A stretch of 64,000 nucleotides of DNA from Erythrocercus mccallii (lineage: Eukaryota > Chordata > Aves > Passeriformes > Dicruridae): positions 423,892 through 487,891 of the forward strand of contig VZRG01000167.1 of assembly GCA_013397435.1 (NCBI GenBank), read 5' to 3'. Below the pieces are notes generated by a model. It saw only the letters and a program-made list of their open reading frames with translations, did no database searches and was not told where the DNA came from. This document shows, piece after piece, positions 13,601 through 26,794 of the stretch; the first letter of the stretch is position 1; each line of letters begins with the position of its first letter. The translations under genes were made by a program, and so were the position numbers.

Positions 13601-14610
13601 TAGACTTAATGGTGATGCCCAGGAGCAAATTTCATTCAGTTTAAAGAAAAGCAAGGAGAATACTGTGTTGTTCCCATACACAAGAAGCTGATGGCTGAAT
13701 ATCCCTGAGTCTTAGGAAAAGTTTTAAAGAATACTCTTCAGGCAAATATGTTTGATATATTAACTTGCAGTAACATATTCTGTAGGCTGCATGAGTGTGT
13801 TGCAAGGGTCTGGACAGAAGGAGAACTAACAGCAGCCTTTAAAACTGCAAATTTGCAGACTTGGAATGGTGTCTCTTAGTTATTACATTTAAATGCCTTC
13901 TTCTAAGAGAACAAGAACATTGTCGAACTTATTGCTTAATTATGTTACTGTTCTTCAGGGCATTCTGGGCTCAGAATGGTAGAAGTTATTAGACATGAGA
14001 GAAATTGCAGTTATTGCCCAACTGTAAGACTCTTTAAGGAGTGACGTGAAAATAAATTTAGCCAGAGTGTTTCTAGGAGCATCTGCTTCTCTGTGTGAGT
14101 TTGCATTTTATTAACGTCTTTATGATCTAATATCTGAAATTAAACCAGATAATCAGAAGATGAGATTTCCCTTTAAAAAGCTGAGGCCAGTTGGTTTGCA
14201 GGGATAATAGATTAAATGAAGTCAAACACTAACAAGTTTTACACACGAATAAGCAGAGTTATATAAACACTATCAGATTGCTGGCAGCCCGGGCAAAGCC
14301 ATCCCTTCACAGCTCAGTTCAAAGAACCACAGAGGAAAAATGTGATTTGCAAATGAAACCCCAAACTGACTTCAACTTGCAGAAGCATCTCATTTGGTCA
14401 ATTAGCTTCTGCATTTTTGGCTTTGTGCCTTTAAACAAGTTTTTAATTACTGACGATAAATGTTTATAAGCGGCTTTATTTCTCTCATCGTAACCTACTT
14501 ATTAGCTCGTGCTAAACAAGGAAAATCCCTCTTGCCAGCAGATTGTCCTTGTGTGATCAAGGTCTTGCATAGCATGAAGGAAGTCATCAGATGGCTGTGC
14601 TTCTTGGGCA

Positions 14611-14640
14611 AATTAATTCATCAGCAATTAATTCATCAGC
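14611..14640 (+). repeat. Perfect 15-bp tandem duplication
   Basis: The unit AATTAATTCATCAGC occurs twice head to tail with no mismatch. It is a small local duplication, useful as a length-polymorphism marker. No functional role is apparent. Confidence 0.9.
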
Positions 14641-17600
14641 ACACAGCTCAAGAAATATTCCTGGCCAGAAATAAGGTCAGTGGCAGCTACACCTTAGGAA
14701 AGAAGTCTGGTGACAGCACGAGTCCCCAGGAATGGGGCATGGAGCCTGACCAGAGGGTCAGGTCAACACAACTGATGCAGCTACAGATTAGAAGGAGCAG
14801 TAGTTGTGTTGGTGTTGCAGCTCAGCCCTTCTCTTCCTGGGGATGGTGATGGTGATGGGAAGTGGAAAAGTAAGCAGGATGCATTTCTTTTTGTTTATTG
14901 GAAAGTATAAACCCGTGGGTAGTGTGTGTGACAGTTAAAGGTTAACTTCGTCTTAACATTAAGGAGATATAAATAGATGCTGGTTTGCTCCTTTTTATGT
15001 CAAAACTTGTTGGTTGGTCCAAATAAACTTGCTTATTAATAGTGTTTGCTAGATAGTCTTGAATAAAAGGCCAGCAAGTTTGTCACAGAAAATCAAGGGA
15101 AGGCTGCAACTGAACAGCAAGTTGTGACTACCTTTTGGTTTGGGATTTTGTTTTTTGGGGTTTTTTTTCGCTGACATTTTTCTGAAAACATGCCTCAGTT
15201 TCCTTTAAGGTGGGTTGTGACCCATTTTCAATGCAGACATAATTTAAGCAAATAGCAGGGACTACTCTAGCAAAGGTTATCTTCTAGGTGGACTCTGTTC
15301 TTGTGCTGAGACCAGAAGAGGTGCTCTAAACTGGTACTCAAAAGCAGGGCTTCTTCAAAGGTTTGGTTAAGTTACTTTTCCATACTCCTACTTCCCTCTT
15401 CCATCAGCTTGACACAACATTTTGGTGCATGGATTGATTGAATTGAGCAAGTACTCCCTTCTTAGTGAGCCCTCTTTACATGATCTGAACCTGATGCAAA
15501 TATACCATGGCAAATTTTGAAGTCAAATGCACAGAGTGGAAAAAAACCAAACCACAGTGACTCGATTTCCTGCTTGTCAGCTGAGCCTCTCAAGTCAGGT
15601 CTTATTGTGAGACAGCATGGGGGGAAAGCCCAGTCACATTTGCACTGGGAGGTTTGCACAGATTTAACCAGACTTGAGGTAATTTTCTGCTATTTCTGTG
15701 CACTCTGTGGCTGTGATGCACTTCTAAAGTCACTGAGAACATACACAGTTATGTGTTCACAAGACACACATCTTCCTACCACAAGACAGGTTCCTATGGG
15801 TAATAGCTTAATTTGGAGGAATATATCTTTTGGGGTTGGGAGGGTGTTTTTGAGCAGAATTCCAATGAGCAGACAGTGTTAACAGGAGCAAGCTGGTTTC
15901 ATTTATAACACTGTCAGCCCTCTAGTGATAGGGAGAAGATCAGATACTCAGTGTATCAATCCTGGGAATTTCTGAAAGGCAGTGTTATAATTATAGGGGT
16001 GAGAAAGATATGGGGCTGAAGTTGGCTCCAGAGCAGAATGCTTACTTAATGTAAAGAATAAAACTTTTTCCATCTGTGTTTTTTAGCAGAGAAAAGAAAT
16101 AAGGTGGTATAAATGGCTTTAAATGAAATGGACCTTTTGGGAGGGGGGAAAAAACAACAAGCAACAAACCTCACAAATTAGTTTTTGATATTGATCTGAA
16201 TTCCAAAACTGTTAACTAAAACTTAGCCATCAGATTTTCACAGAAATGCTTACAGGTGGGATGTGAACCACCACAAAAGGCTGCCTCTATTCCTCCCGCT
16301 TTTAGTGCCCGTTATCCTCAGAGGACCAGAGCAGAGACTGCAGAGGAAAACCCTTTCCATAATCCATATACAGAAGGGTTTTTTTGTCCTTGTGGCTCCT
16401 CATGAGATGATTATACCATTGTACTGGCATGTCACATCATGCCATCCCTCAAGACGAAGTTCTCAACCTGCAGTCTGCTTTGTCCCTTTTTCCCTACATA
16501 GAAAATGTTTGACTGGTTAGAAATGAAAAATTGTGTGTGTTTCCACTGGAACAGGATGACTGTAGTTTCTTTAGAATAGGATTTTTTTTTACTAGCCTGT
16601 GTCTACCAAGCTGAACAGTCCTCACAGCTTTTTCAAGTTCATTTCCAGCCTACACAAAGTGGCAAGCTTGTTCTGGACACTGTTGTTTGGATCATTCCCG
16701 AGATTCTCCAGCAGCTACAACTTCAGTGTCTTAATAAGGCAGTACCAGAGCTGGGAAAGACGAGGAGATGGATTTTCTAAACACTGGCTACACATGGATT
16801 CCTTTTATGGTCCAGCTTGCACAGTGGGGTATTCCTCTGAAGGTCAGAGACACGGATATCAAAGTGCTTCCCACTGCAGCTTATTTTGTGACTGCAGGCA
16901 TCATGTCTGGTACCACACATCCAAGCTCTTCTGAGAAGGAAATAGTTGGGTAGGGGAGTGTAGAAAGAAGGGGGAAAAGCGGGGCCTGAAGTTCTGTGTA
17001 TTTTGCATTGATACTATTGCTGCACTCACTGGGGCTGCAGGATGGATTTGTCACTATCACGTGAAAAGTTGTGTGTGTGTGCTGATATTTCACCAAAAAA
17101 TGTCCCTCAGAAGCTCCTCTGTAGGATTTCAGGGATCAGCTCATCCCACAGCAATACCAAGGGCAAATTTACAAGTCATGGCCATGAATTTGGTTCTTCC
17201 TTCTCCCAGCAAAATGAGATAGAGTGCTAATGACCTTTTCAAACCAGTGAGTTATGATAGCTGGAGGGTTTGTCTGTGCTGGAATGCCACAAGATGAATT
17301 TGCTTAAGGAAAAGAGTTAATTCCACCCCCCTTCCCCTTCTCTCTTGTACAAGCAAGAGAGTCTTTTCTCTCATTAGCATATAATCATCTCAGACTGGAG
17401 GATTGAGTAAGTTCCTTCAGGGCTATAGTCTCATTTCTCACTCAAATTTTTGATGGAATGGATGAGTCATTTCAATATTCTAACGAGAAGGAATATATTG
17501 GTGATTAAATTAATATGAGAAAACCTCCTACTAAGTAATGAAAATATCATCATGTTTTTTCAGGCCTGGATGTAAGTGCAAGATAGACATAAATTGAATG

Positions 17601-20600
17601 AAGAAAATATATCTTCAAGGCAAACCTGAAATGTTTAGGCAGATTCAATGGACTCGTAATCTAATTCTTCGTTTACTGATTATTATCAGATGGACTAATA
17701 CAGTATCTAATAAACTATGAAGATAATGAAAGACTTCAGCTGTGCCACCAGCTCTGACACTGTTTGAGTGAAGAGAAGTGCTTGAAGGTGTTGTTTTGGT
17801 GACTCACATCTTGAAAGTCTAACTTTCTTCATCTGTTTCCCTGTTGCTTTGCTGGCTCCATCCTGACTTCACCTATTGTGCTCAGATCATACTTACAATG
17901 AGATCCTGATGTCCTGCCTTTGATATCATCATAGATCTTGCATGCTTGTGGTTATGCTGACTTTGGGGGAAATGTGACTTCTCAGTCTGTTGGCTGCATG
18001 GTTTTGCTGGATATAATATCTTGCTTTGAGGAGATAAAGGCACAAATGCACAGAAGTGGAGCAAAGACCACAAAACACAGAGTTTAGCTGATGAAAGCTT
18101 TTAAACTCTTGTCCTTGCTTGAAGATAACAGAAGAATTCTGAAATTCAAGCGAATAGCAATGAATGTGTTTTAAAGCAGGGTAGATCTAGGAGGAAAGGG
18201 TTGGTGCCAGTTAAATTCAGCGGATCCATTTAATAGGCCATGTCATACATCCAAAGCTATTCCATGTTAAGTTGCATTCTGCGTTTCAAGGCTTGCCCTC
18301 CTTTCAGTCTGAATCCTGGTTTTGGTGGTTGTGCACATTTAATAATTACCCTGGATTTGAGGGATTGGTATAAGTGAGAGCAGGGATCATCTGTCCCATC
18401 CTTCACTGCTGGAAGAAATTCTGGTAAGATGTCTTGGTGACTAGGAATGACTTTTCCGTCACCAGCCCATCTTCATTTATTTATTGGTTGTTCTTCCCCC
18501 AACTTGGGCTGTACCCTGTCGTCAGTTTTTCAGCCAAATTCTTTATGGAAGTCAATAGGGAGTCCTGCGCAAAGGGAAATGACATAATGTTGCCCTTTAG
18601 TCCTACCTACAGAGAAGCAGACTTGGGAAACATACACATTTTCCTAATTAGCAAGCCCTGAATTTACAGCATGTGTTCATTCTCTATTGACATCCGGCAG
18701 CAACCCAACACGTTGTAAATTCGGCCCTTTCTGTCCCAGACAATTGTTTTTAATAAAAATATTCTGGATGTTGTCTTTATTTGGCTTGCATGTGGTAAAT
18801 GTTGAGGTCTTCACTCCTCTGAGGTAAAGAATTTGCCATTTTAATGGGCAACATGGAGTGTTCTTAGCTAAAAATGTTTCCTTGTGCCAGTGGAGTGCAA
18901 GATTTTGTAGGCTGCCACCTTTTACACAACCAATAATTGCATTCTGCTGGAGATGTGTGTCCCTACAGTTTGTAAAACAATTTGATATGAAAGATGCTTC
19001 TGTAAATGTAAGCTGTTATCGTGTCACCTTTCACAAGGAAAGGGTTTCTGTGTTCATGGCCCACTCCTGTAGTGCCTTCAAGTTGTTCTTCTGCAGCACA
19101 GGATAAACAGAGTGGCAGAGTGGGTTTAAAATTGAGACTTTCCTAATAGGACCAACCCCTTTGCTAGCTAGAATTCAGACTCTTAAAGCTTAAATGCTTA
19201 ATTAGATGAAGTAAGGATGTAAGCATAAAGAAATCTGGCCAGAGGAGACTGCTTGAAAGGTAGCTGAAAGTGACTCCTTCTGTTGGGAACAGTAATGCCA
19301 TTTTTTACTGCTTTTACTCCTCCTTTTAGCACTGTGGTGCCTCTGATGGTGAAAACTGCTTTGTACATCTCTAAAACCATAGCATCTGGCATTCTGTCAA
19401 TTATTTACTAAATGTATATATCCCTGCATCATCCTTTGATGGCAGGGTAGTGCTGTTCCTGTAACTTTCCAAATGGGGACTGAGGAAGGGCTCAGTCACA
19501 AACCTGTCAGAGGGGGTGTATTAATGCTTTTTCCTTGCCTCTTTGCTTATCAGGTCTTCTCCAGGCTGCAGAATTTGGGGAATGATGTGCAAATCATCCA
19601 GGCCCACAGTTTTTAGCACCTGTACTTTGGTACAGGCCACTTTTAGAAGGAGAAGCCATGAAAAGCAGCCTTAGTCATAGACCTCAGGAATCATTCTCCA
19701 TAAGTTTTAAGGCCTTTGGAGGTTGGCCCACCTCTGTTACATTTGATAAGAACTCTGTGTATGTTTTATTGCAGGGAAAATTGCATGTGGAGCCATTGCT
19801 TGTGTCTGCCACTCACTGTTGGCTCCTGGATGTTGATAGGGAGATGCTGGAATGTGTCTGCTGATGATTTCTCCTGGCAAGGGAGGTGATAAGGTGGATA
19901 TCCTGATAATGCTGGACTTCCAGGCTGGCACTGAGATGGCATGAGGTGATTTGCATGGGCTGCAGGACTTTTATGGAGCAGGTGTGTTCTTAATAAACCT
20001 TTTCAGAAGCTGGAGAGGAGTAACACCTCCTTGTAACCCATTTCCATTGGATTTTGTGGGATTTCACCCCTACAGATGTTGTTTGAGGAGACTGGAGGGT
20101 CTTTCAAATGCCTGTGTGAGCTTCAGTGTCACATCTTGAATGGTCAGTGGATGGGGCACTTTAATGTTCCTGAGCAAGTGTGTGAGAGGAGGACGTGGGA
20201 GACATCTGGAGACTTATTCTGTCCAAAACCAACAAACATGATGCTGCATTTTTGGGAAAGCAATCAGAAAATAGGGCAGGAGCAATACCAGACCCTTTGA
20301 CCGAAGGTACTCTTCTGCCATTTGTGCACTGGATTCATCATCTGGGACAGCAGCTATGGCCAGATCAGACAGTATTTTTTCCCCTGTTTTTGTCTTTTCT
20401 TTTTTTTCTTAAACCAGGCCCATGACCCTGTTTCTTGTAAATGTGCCTTTGCCATTGTGGGTTTAGGCTGTCATAACACATTTTACCTCAAGCTCCATCT
20501 TTAATCACTTAGTGGCAGACCTGGAAAGAGAAGTCATGTCTCAGCCACAGCACCACATCCCTTCTCCAAGGCAGGGAACAGCTGGGAGCTTTCTTACAGA

Positions 20601-23600
20601 ACAGCCTGCTTTGCAGTTTGCTTGCAAGCTGCATTTTGAGTCTCAGAAACTGGGGCAAATGCAGCTTCACCTTGTACCAAAGAACAGTATGAGCCTCAAA
20701 AGGCACAGAACTGACTGTAGGCTCATTTATGCAGAAGAGGAAAATGTGGCAGCTGAGCCTGTGCATTTAGTGAATGTTGGGGACAGATAAAGACAAATGA
20801 AGAATTTTAGAGGTGAAAAAAAGAAAAGGTTGCTTATGTAACCCAACTCAATTTGTTAGACTTCCTCCTCCCTAGCCTCATTCCCCATTATTTATCAATT
20901 AAATATGCTGAGAGCAGTGAGCTGTTGACCACGAAATTGAGCAGGGGGGAGTTGTGGGGTAATAGTTTCTATCCTGTTCCAAAAGCTATAATATGGATAC
21001 CAGAAGGAATGAGAGTCAGATGGAGATGATGCTGTTGAGTTGCCATTGGTAGAACAGAATGTACTGTACTCTCCAGCTATGGTTGTTGCTGTGCCTAAAA
21101 CCATCCAGTATGAGTGAAATGTGGATGTCAGGCTGGAGCACTTGTGGGGTTTATTGGCTCCTCATTAAGTTGCCGAACTGTGTGTGATAGATTAAACTGC
21201 CACTAAAATTCCATGTCTCCAAACAGCTTATTTTGCTGTACAGACTCTGCTCGGCTTCCACTGAGAGCTGCATGCAAGTGGAGAGAGTCTTATCATTCAG
21301 GCACTCCAAGGTGCCTGTTTGCTGCTCCTCCTGTCAGCAAAATTCTGACTGACTTCATCACAAAAACTGAATGAAATGCTTGTGGGCTTGTTTTTCATGA
21401 AAACCTGGATGGCTGATGGGGAGCTAGGAAAGAGAGCTGAAAACTGGGAATGCTTCCCCCAAACCCTTTTTCATGTATGAAATGGAAAGGGAGGGGGGAA
21501 AATTCTACATTTCCCTCAAGGTGACAATGAGCAGCTCTGGTTTTCTCCAGATGGAGAACATTCTCTGGTGATTGTTCCATTAAGAAATAAGGGCAGAGGC
21601 CTTGCCTTCACTGAGCTGTGACCCTGGTGTCCCCTGATTGTGCTTAGTAACTCCACTTTTGCTGTACTTCAAATCAATGTTTTAACTTAGGCAGTCATAA
21701 CACATTTTACTAGGTGTATTTAACTTCAAATCAGTGTTCTTCAGTACTATTTGGAGTCACAAATTGGAAACCAACATCAAAAGCTTAAACTAAATGTGAA
21801 CTTCAAACTTGTTTAAGCTGTTATTCTTTTCCTGAACAGCAACTCAGTCCAAATAATGACTTTCAAAAGTCTTTTTAAAATTCAAATATTAGCTTGAATT
21901 GAAGGAGCCAAACTGAAACCAAACCAGAGCTGAGCTGCAAAGTATTCTTTAGCTGAACTTTATGAGCAGAGCTGTGCTGCAGAGTTGCTTACACATGTGC
22001 AGTGAAGGGAAAGACCTCTGCTCTGGAATCCTTGCTGTCTTAATTAACACAGGGTGTGCACAGCTGATTGACAGTGAAATGGCAGAACATGCAGTCAGGC
22101 AATTACAGATAACACAAACTGTGGTCACGACTCATCAGATCGACTGCGGAGCCCTTGGCAAATGTGACCCAGACACGGGGATTGCACTGAAAGAGAAGTT
22201 TTATAGGAAGACCTAGAAAAGAACAAAGCAAAACCTCTCACCTACTTCTACCCTCCAAGATGTTACTGCTTACCTGAGACAAAAAAGGAAGGACACAGTT
22301 CCTTAAGGTGGGGCATTTGTGGCCCTGTTAGACCCATCTAATGGGACAGGTGCCCTTTATCATGTACAGGTGTGGGGATCCCTTGCCCCACCTGGATCAC
22401 AGGTGTACCTTGTCCTAAAAATCAGCAGTGGCTGCAACCACTATCATGAGCTGCCTAAATGAAGCCTCCCATGGATTTTAGAAGTGTATTTACAAGCAAT
22501 TTTATTTTTCCTTCTTCAAGGCTGAAGGCAACCATAATAAGAATATATGTTGGCAAGTCTTGGGAATGATCAGACCAAGGCTAGTTAAAAGATTTAAAGG
22601 AGGAAGACCACGTTAGGAAGAGTAAATTTTTAAAGCATCTCCCATGAGTTGAGGGGACAGGTGGTTCCCTAGTGCTGCCGGATCCATGGTGTTGGGGTCC
22701 TCCTGAATTGTCCCAGGCAGTCCTGGCTCCAGATTCTTGCTGTGAGAGAGCTCCTGGGCAATCAAAGTTGGGCTGAGAAATCTGCACACTCTTTATTTCA
22801 GCTCAGCACTTGCAGTGCTCAGGTGTCAGCCTTTGTGACAATGGTATTTGGCCCATGGTAAATGCACCAAGGGTTTTTTTTTCTTCCCTCCCTTGAGTAC
22901 TTAAAGCTCCCTTGTCAGCATTCAGGAAAGCCGTGTTTAGACTGAGTTGGAAACAGGTACCAATATGGCTGGCTGACGCAAGAGTGGTTTATTTTCCATT
23001 TTAATAGTTCTTTAAACAGGTCCTGCATTTGTATATAGCTCCTTTGTTGGAATAAAAATCTTTGTTGGAGGCTACCAGACAGCTATAAATAGCTGTCGTG
23101 AGTATTTATGCTGAGGATAATCTCAGGAGAAGATATTTTTAACTTTGCACATTTTTTAGAGTAGGAAATTCTTTTAATGCCCACATTTTCCATTCCCAGT
23201 GCCCTTAGCTTTTCCCCAGCCCCTCCTATGATGTGTGCCTTGCTCCCTCTTTCTCCTCTTATTTCCTTTAAGGTTCAAGGTTGCAGCCAATCCACTCCAG
23301 AGGCAGACTTGGGTTTATTATTATTTTAAAGGAAAATGCTAACTTTGGCCTTTTGTGACTGTGTGGGAATTCAGTTCATTTCATGGGGCTATCAGAATGT
23401 AAACGAGATATCTCACCAGGCTGTCCCCGTAAATTGGGTAATGAATGAGCACTTTATTTCTCTCCAGCATGGAACTCATGTGCTTGTTAGAATAACAGGG
23501 GCCAATCTCTTTTATACTCCCACAGAAAGTATTCTGCTTTTTTTGGGCGAGTTTGTGAGAGCTGCTGCTTGTACCAATACTTAATGCTGGACCAGAAAAA

Positions 23601-26352
23601 AAAAAAGGCCTTATGCTGAACTATACTTGCAAAAATATGCTCCATACCAAAGCTCATTCTTACACAAGCCAATGTATAATTTCAATCTACAAAATCATCA
23701 AATATGTGTTAAATTGAGAGTGAGGTGCAGACCATGGGCCAGATTGAAAGCAGGTATAATTTGACACAATTTGAAGTGCAGAAGAAATCTTTTCTTTATT
23801 GCTGAAATAAAAACGTCCCAAGCGAGTGGAGATGTCCTGTCCCTCCCAGGGGGCTCTGAGCACCAAGCTCCGACCTGAGGAGGAGAATTCCCTCGGGAAT
23901 ATTGCACAGAAATTCTGGTGGAAGGTTGGAGGTGGTGAAATTCTCCGTCCGCTCTCAGATTCGGCTGCTCCGGCCTTGGCGGGGCAAAACCCAGGATTTT
24001 TTGCCAAAAAAACTTTGAGAGAGGTTCACTGCTTACCTGTGATGCAATTTAGTCAGACTTTTTTTATTTTTCACAATTCTCTTCAGTCTTAAACGAGACT
24101 GGCCTAACAATTAATGGGAATTAGGTACCTCCTAGACAGGGGAAGCCTAGATTGTCAGTATGAAGGATTACTTGACAGCAAAAAATCTGTGCGGTCCACC
24201 CTGTACGTAGAGTCAGATTTTAAAAGGTATTTCAATACCTCTTGAGATCTGCCTTTGAAATCTCCTTTGATCTCCTGGGGCTGCACAAAAGACAATCTGT
24301 GTGCTCTTGAAAACCTCACCCAAGCTCCCTGCTACTGCCAGCAGCCCTGGAGCATCTTTTAGCCTCTGTTGAGGGGATGGTGGTGCTTTTTTAGAAGATG
24401 AAAGATGTTTCAAGCCTCTCTTTCTCTGCACAGTTGATAAGGATTTGTGGCCTGTAACCTACCTGCCCATGTTTGTAAAGCAGTGCTGCTGACTTCATGG
24501 GAACTGTATTTGTGTTTTTGACAGCTCGTGTTACTTTGTTAATTTGGCTATTTAATTTGTGCTTGCCACACAAGTATTGTAGGTAATGTGCACGCATACC
24601 CTGCAGTTTTGAAATGCTGATGTGCTGGAGGCAAGGGCTGGTAGCCACACAGCTCATTTGCTGCACTAATGGTTAAAGAAAATGAATTGCGAGGACAGGA
24701 AAATTAAAATTCTTCACTGCAGACTGCACGTCTGTTTGGCCTGCTGAGTGAGCAGTGTCATGATCACAAAGATCAGGGCTTAATTTCCCATCTGTAATGT
24801 CATTTGCCTGAAGATCAGAGGTTATTAAGCATGATTATTAAACAGAAAATTTGACCTTCCAGGCTATGTAAATGTTAGAGAAAGAATTTTAGTGAGTGGA
24901 GAGAGGCTGAGTGCTCAGATATCTCGCTGGGGAAACTGTGACCTATGCCAAGCAGACAAGGAAAAGGGTTGAACCTTCTGCCCAAAGGCAGCTGATGAAT
25001 TACCCCAGGCAGCTTTTTGTAATCTTGGAAGGTCTTTGCTGAAAACCATCAAGAACCCACCTGGATAAGAACCTGGGAAGCACAGTATGAAATGAGCAGT
25101 AGGCTCAGCTACTCTGGGGGAGCTCCTGCCCTGTGCAGGCAAAACCCAGGAGAAAAAGCAAGAACCAGATGGAAGCAGGACTTGGTGTTGTGCCTTCCTG
25201 CAGAGTCAGTACTGGCAGGGATGTTATTCCAGCAGGGAGGCCAGAAACCATTGGAGGTCAGCAAGAAGAAAGGTGATGGATTGCAGCCACAGTGGTGTCT
25301 TGACTCCCAAGCCAAGGATGCAGGGTGTATTCCCAGTTTTCTGCATGTGCCACAGCCTTGACTCACAGGTGGCTTTGCTGAGTTAGCTTGCCAGGTGTAA
25401 TGAGTCCACTGAAACCTGGCTGCAGACCTCCAAGTTCCTTACATTCCCAGTTTATGGGATGCAGTCAAATGATTTCTTTCACTGTTACCTTGCCATTCTT
25501 ATCTGGTGAAACTGTGGCTTCATTCAATCTCAGTATTTTTCTCCTTTCTCTGTTTTATAGAATGTGACTAGATCAAATTTCTCCCTTTTTTTGTGACCAT
25601 TAGTAGGTTATTTTTTTTTCTACATGACGCTTTTTTCAACAATAAAATCTCTCCCAGACTGTAGTTATATAATATTCAAGGTCACAGTAATCATAACAGC
25701 ATCTACCTCACTTATTAGGACTGTGGTCATGAAAATAAAAATGCCTCAGCAGGATTTTTTTGCAGGATTTTGCTACTGCACACGTAATTCATGAGACCTG
25801 ATCCATGAAAGATGATGCCATTTTTAGGCCCATTGCATTGAGCTGTTTAGTATCCTAAATTTTTTAGTTGTGAGGTAGAAATAAAAAGCCTTTGGGCTTC
25901 TTCTCCCAGAGCCTAAGGAAAGAAAAAGGTTGTAACTACAGAATTTTTAGATATTGCAGTTGTATGCACACTACGTAGCTTTGAATCCAAAGTGTCATAT
26001 GATTAAAAATCAGCATGTTTATAGGTGTACAGGAGTCCTTTGGTGTTATTATTCCTTGTGTTGCCTCTGTGTCCTCCCTGTTGTCTTCTCAGCACCACAA
26101 TCCCCCATCTCTAATTCACAATCATCCTCTCAGTAAATATTCGTGTCAGAGGAAAAGATTTAATGTGCCTTTGGTGGTTTCACTGTGGGTGGAGGAATGA
26201 TGACCCAGAGGGAAGCTGTAAAACTTGTGTCATTTTCTTCATTTGTATTTGTCTATTCCTGATACTCTTTTTCCTATATCCCAGATGGCTGGGGATATAT
26301 TTGCTCTTTGAGAACCATGAGGCCATGTGTGATACTTTTCAGAGAATGTCAG

Positions 26353-26794
26353 TGATGCCTTGGGAAGGCTGAGGTGGAACAGAGACTGGACAGAGCTGGA
26401 GAATAAAGTAGGGATTTATTGAAAGGCCTCCAGGATACACCTTGGGCAGGACAAGAGTCTGGCCAGGGTTACGCCCAAGGTGGACCCAAAATGGTCACAA
26501 AATGAACAAACGGTCACAAGGTCTTATATTTTTATAAGTTTTGGTCCATTTGCATCTTGGGATTTAATTGTCCAATTGCAGCTTCAGGCTGTGAGGTCCC
26601 ATCCTTCTTGTTCCTCCCTGCAGCCACCCTTGGTTGTGCTTTGGGGCTGAAAGTTGTCCTTGGTGTGCAGCAGGAGCAGGATTTGTTTTGTGTCCCTGCA
26701 GTGTGCAGAGCTGAGTGCCCCTGGCTGTGAGCTCAGAGTTGCACCCTGGGCAGCACAGAGCCTGGAATACATGAAAGCTCAAACAACATCAACA
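26353..26794 (-). mobile_element. Endogenous-retrovirus LTR fragment, antisense to CALD1
   Basis: Read on the minus strand, the right end is an LTR-like terminus GGCATCA (complement of TGATGCC at 26,353-26,359). It is preceded by a C/T-rich U5 and an AATAAA signal (complement at 26,415-26,420). The body contains stretches such as CCAAAATGGTCACAAAATGAAC that I associate with a passerine ERV LTR family. The other end is placed at 26,794 because the reverse complement would then begin TGTTGATG; this end is approximate. I could not find a convincing target-site duplication, and no gag, pol or env sequence follows, so a solo or truncated LTR is most likely. Family assignment is from memory and unverified. 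Confidence 0.5.

Larger units (their letters stand above)
6728..26352 (+). other. Long CALD1 intron, part 1: no gene recognised
   Basis: This is intronic sequence downstream of the muscle-type first coding exon. Open frames up to 157 codons (minus strand, 7,423-7,896, overlapping another at 7,653-8,108) match nothing I know and lack splice or codon support. Visible small structure includes a T/G-rich stretch at 10,577-10,638 ending in GTTT units, a perfect 15-bp tandem duplication at 14,611-14,640, and a 24-bp near-identical sequence at 20,463-20,486 and 21,687-21,710. A patch richer in CpG lies at about 23,815-23,990. No tRNA or small RNA gene was recognised. Confidence 0.7.

Noticed and set aside
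17230..17246. ATG followed by five codons and a phase-2 end at a good donor (CA|GTGAGT), reading MTFSNQ
   Set aside because: It resembles no caldesmon N-terminus and is very short. The candidate at 41,197 fits the family pattern far better, so this is probably chance.
23826..24092. Open frames on both strands over the CpG-rich patch
   Set aside because: Neither translation resembles a known protein; CpG-rich sequence simply has fewer stops.
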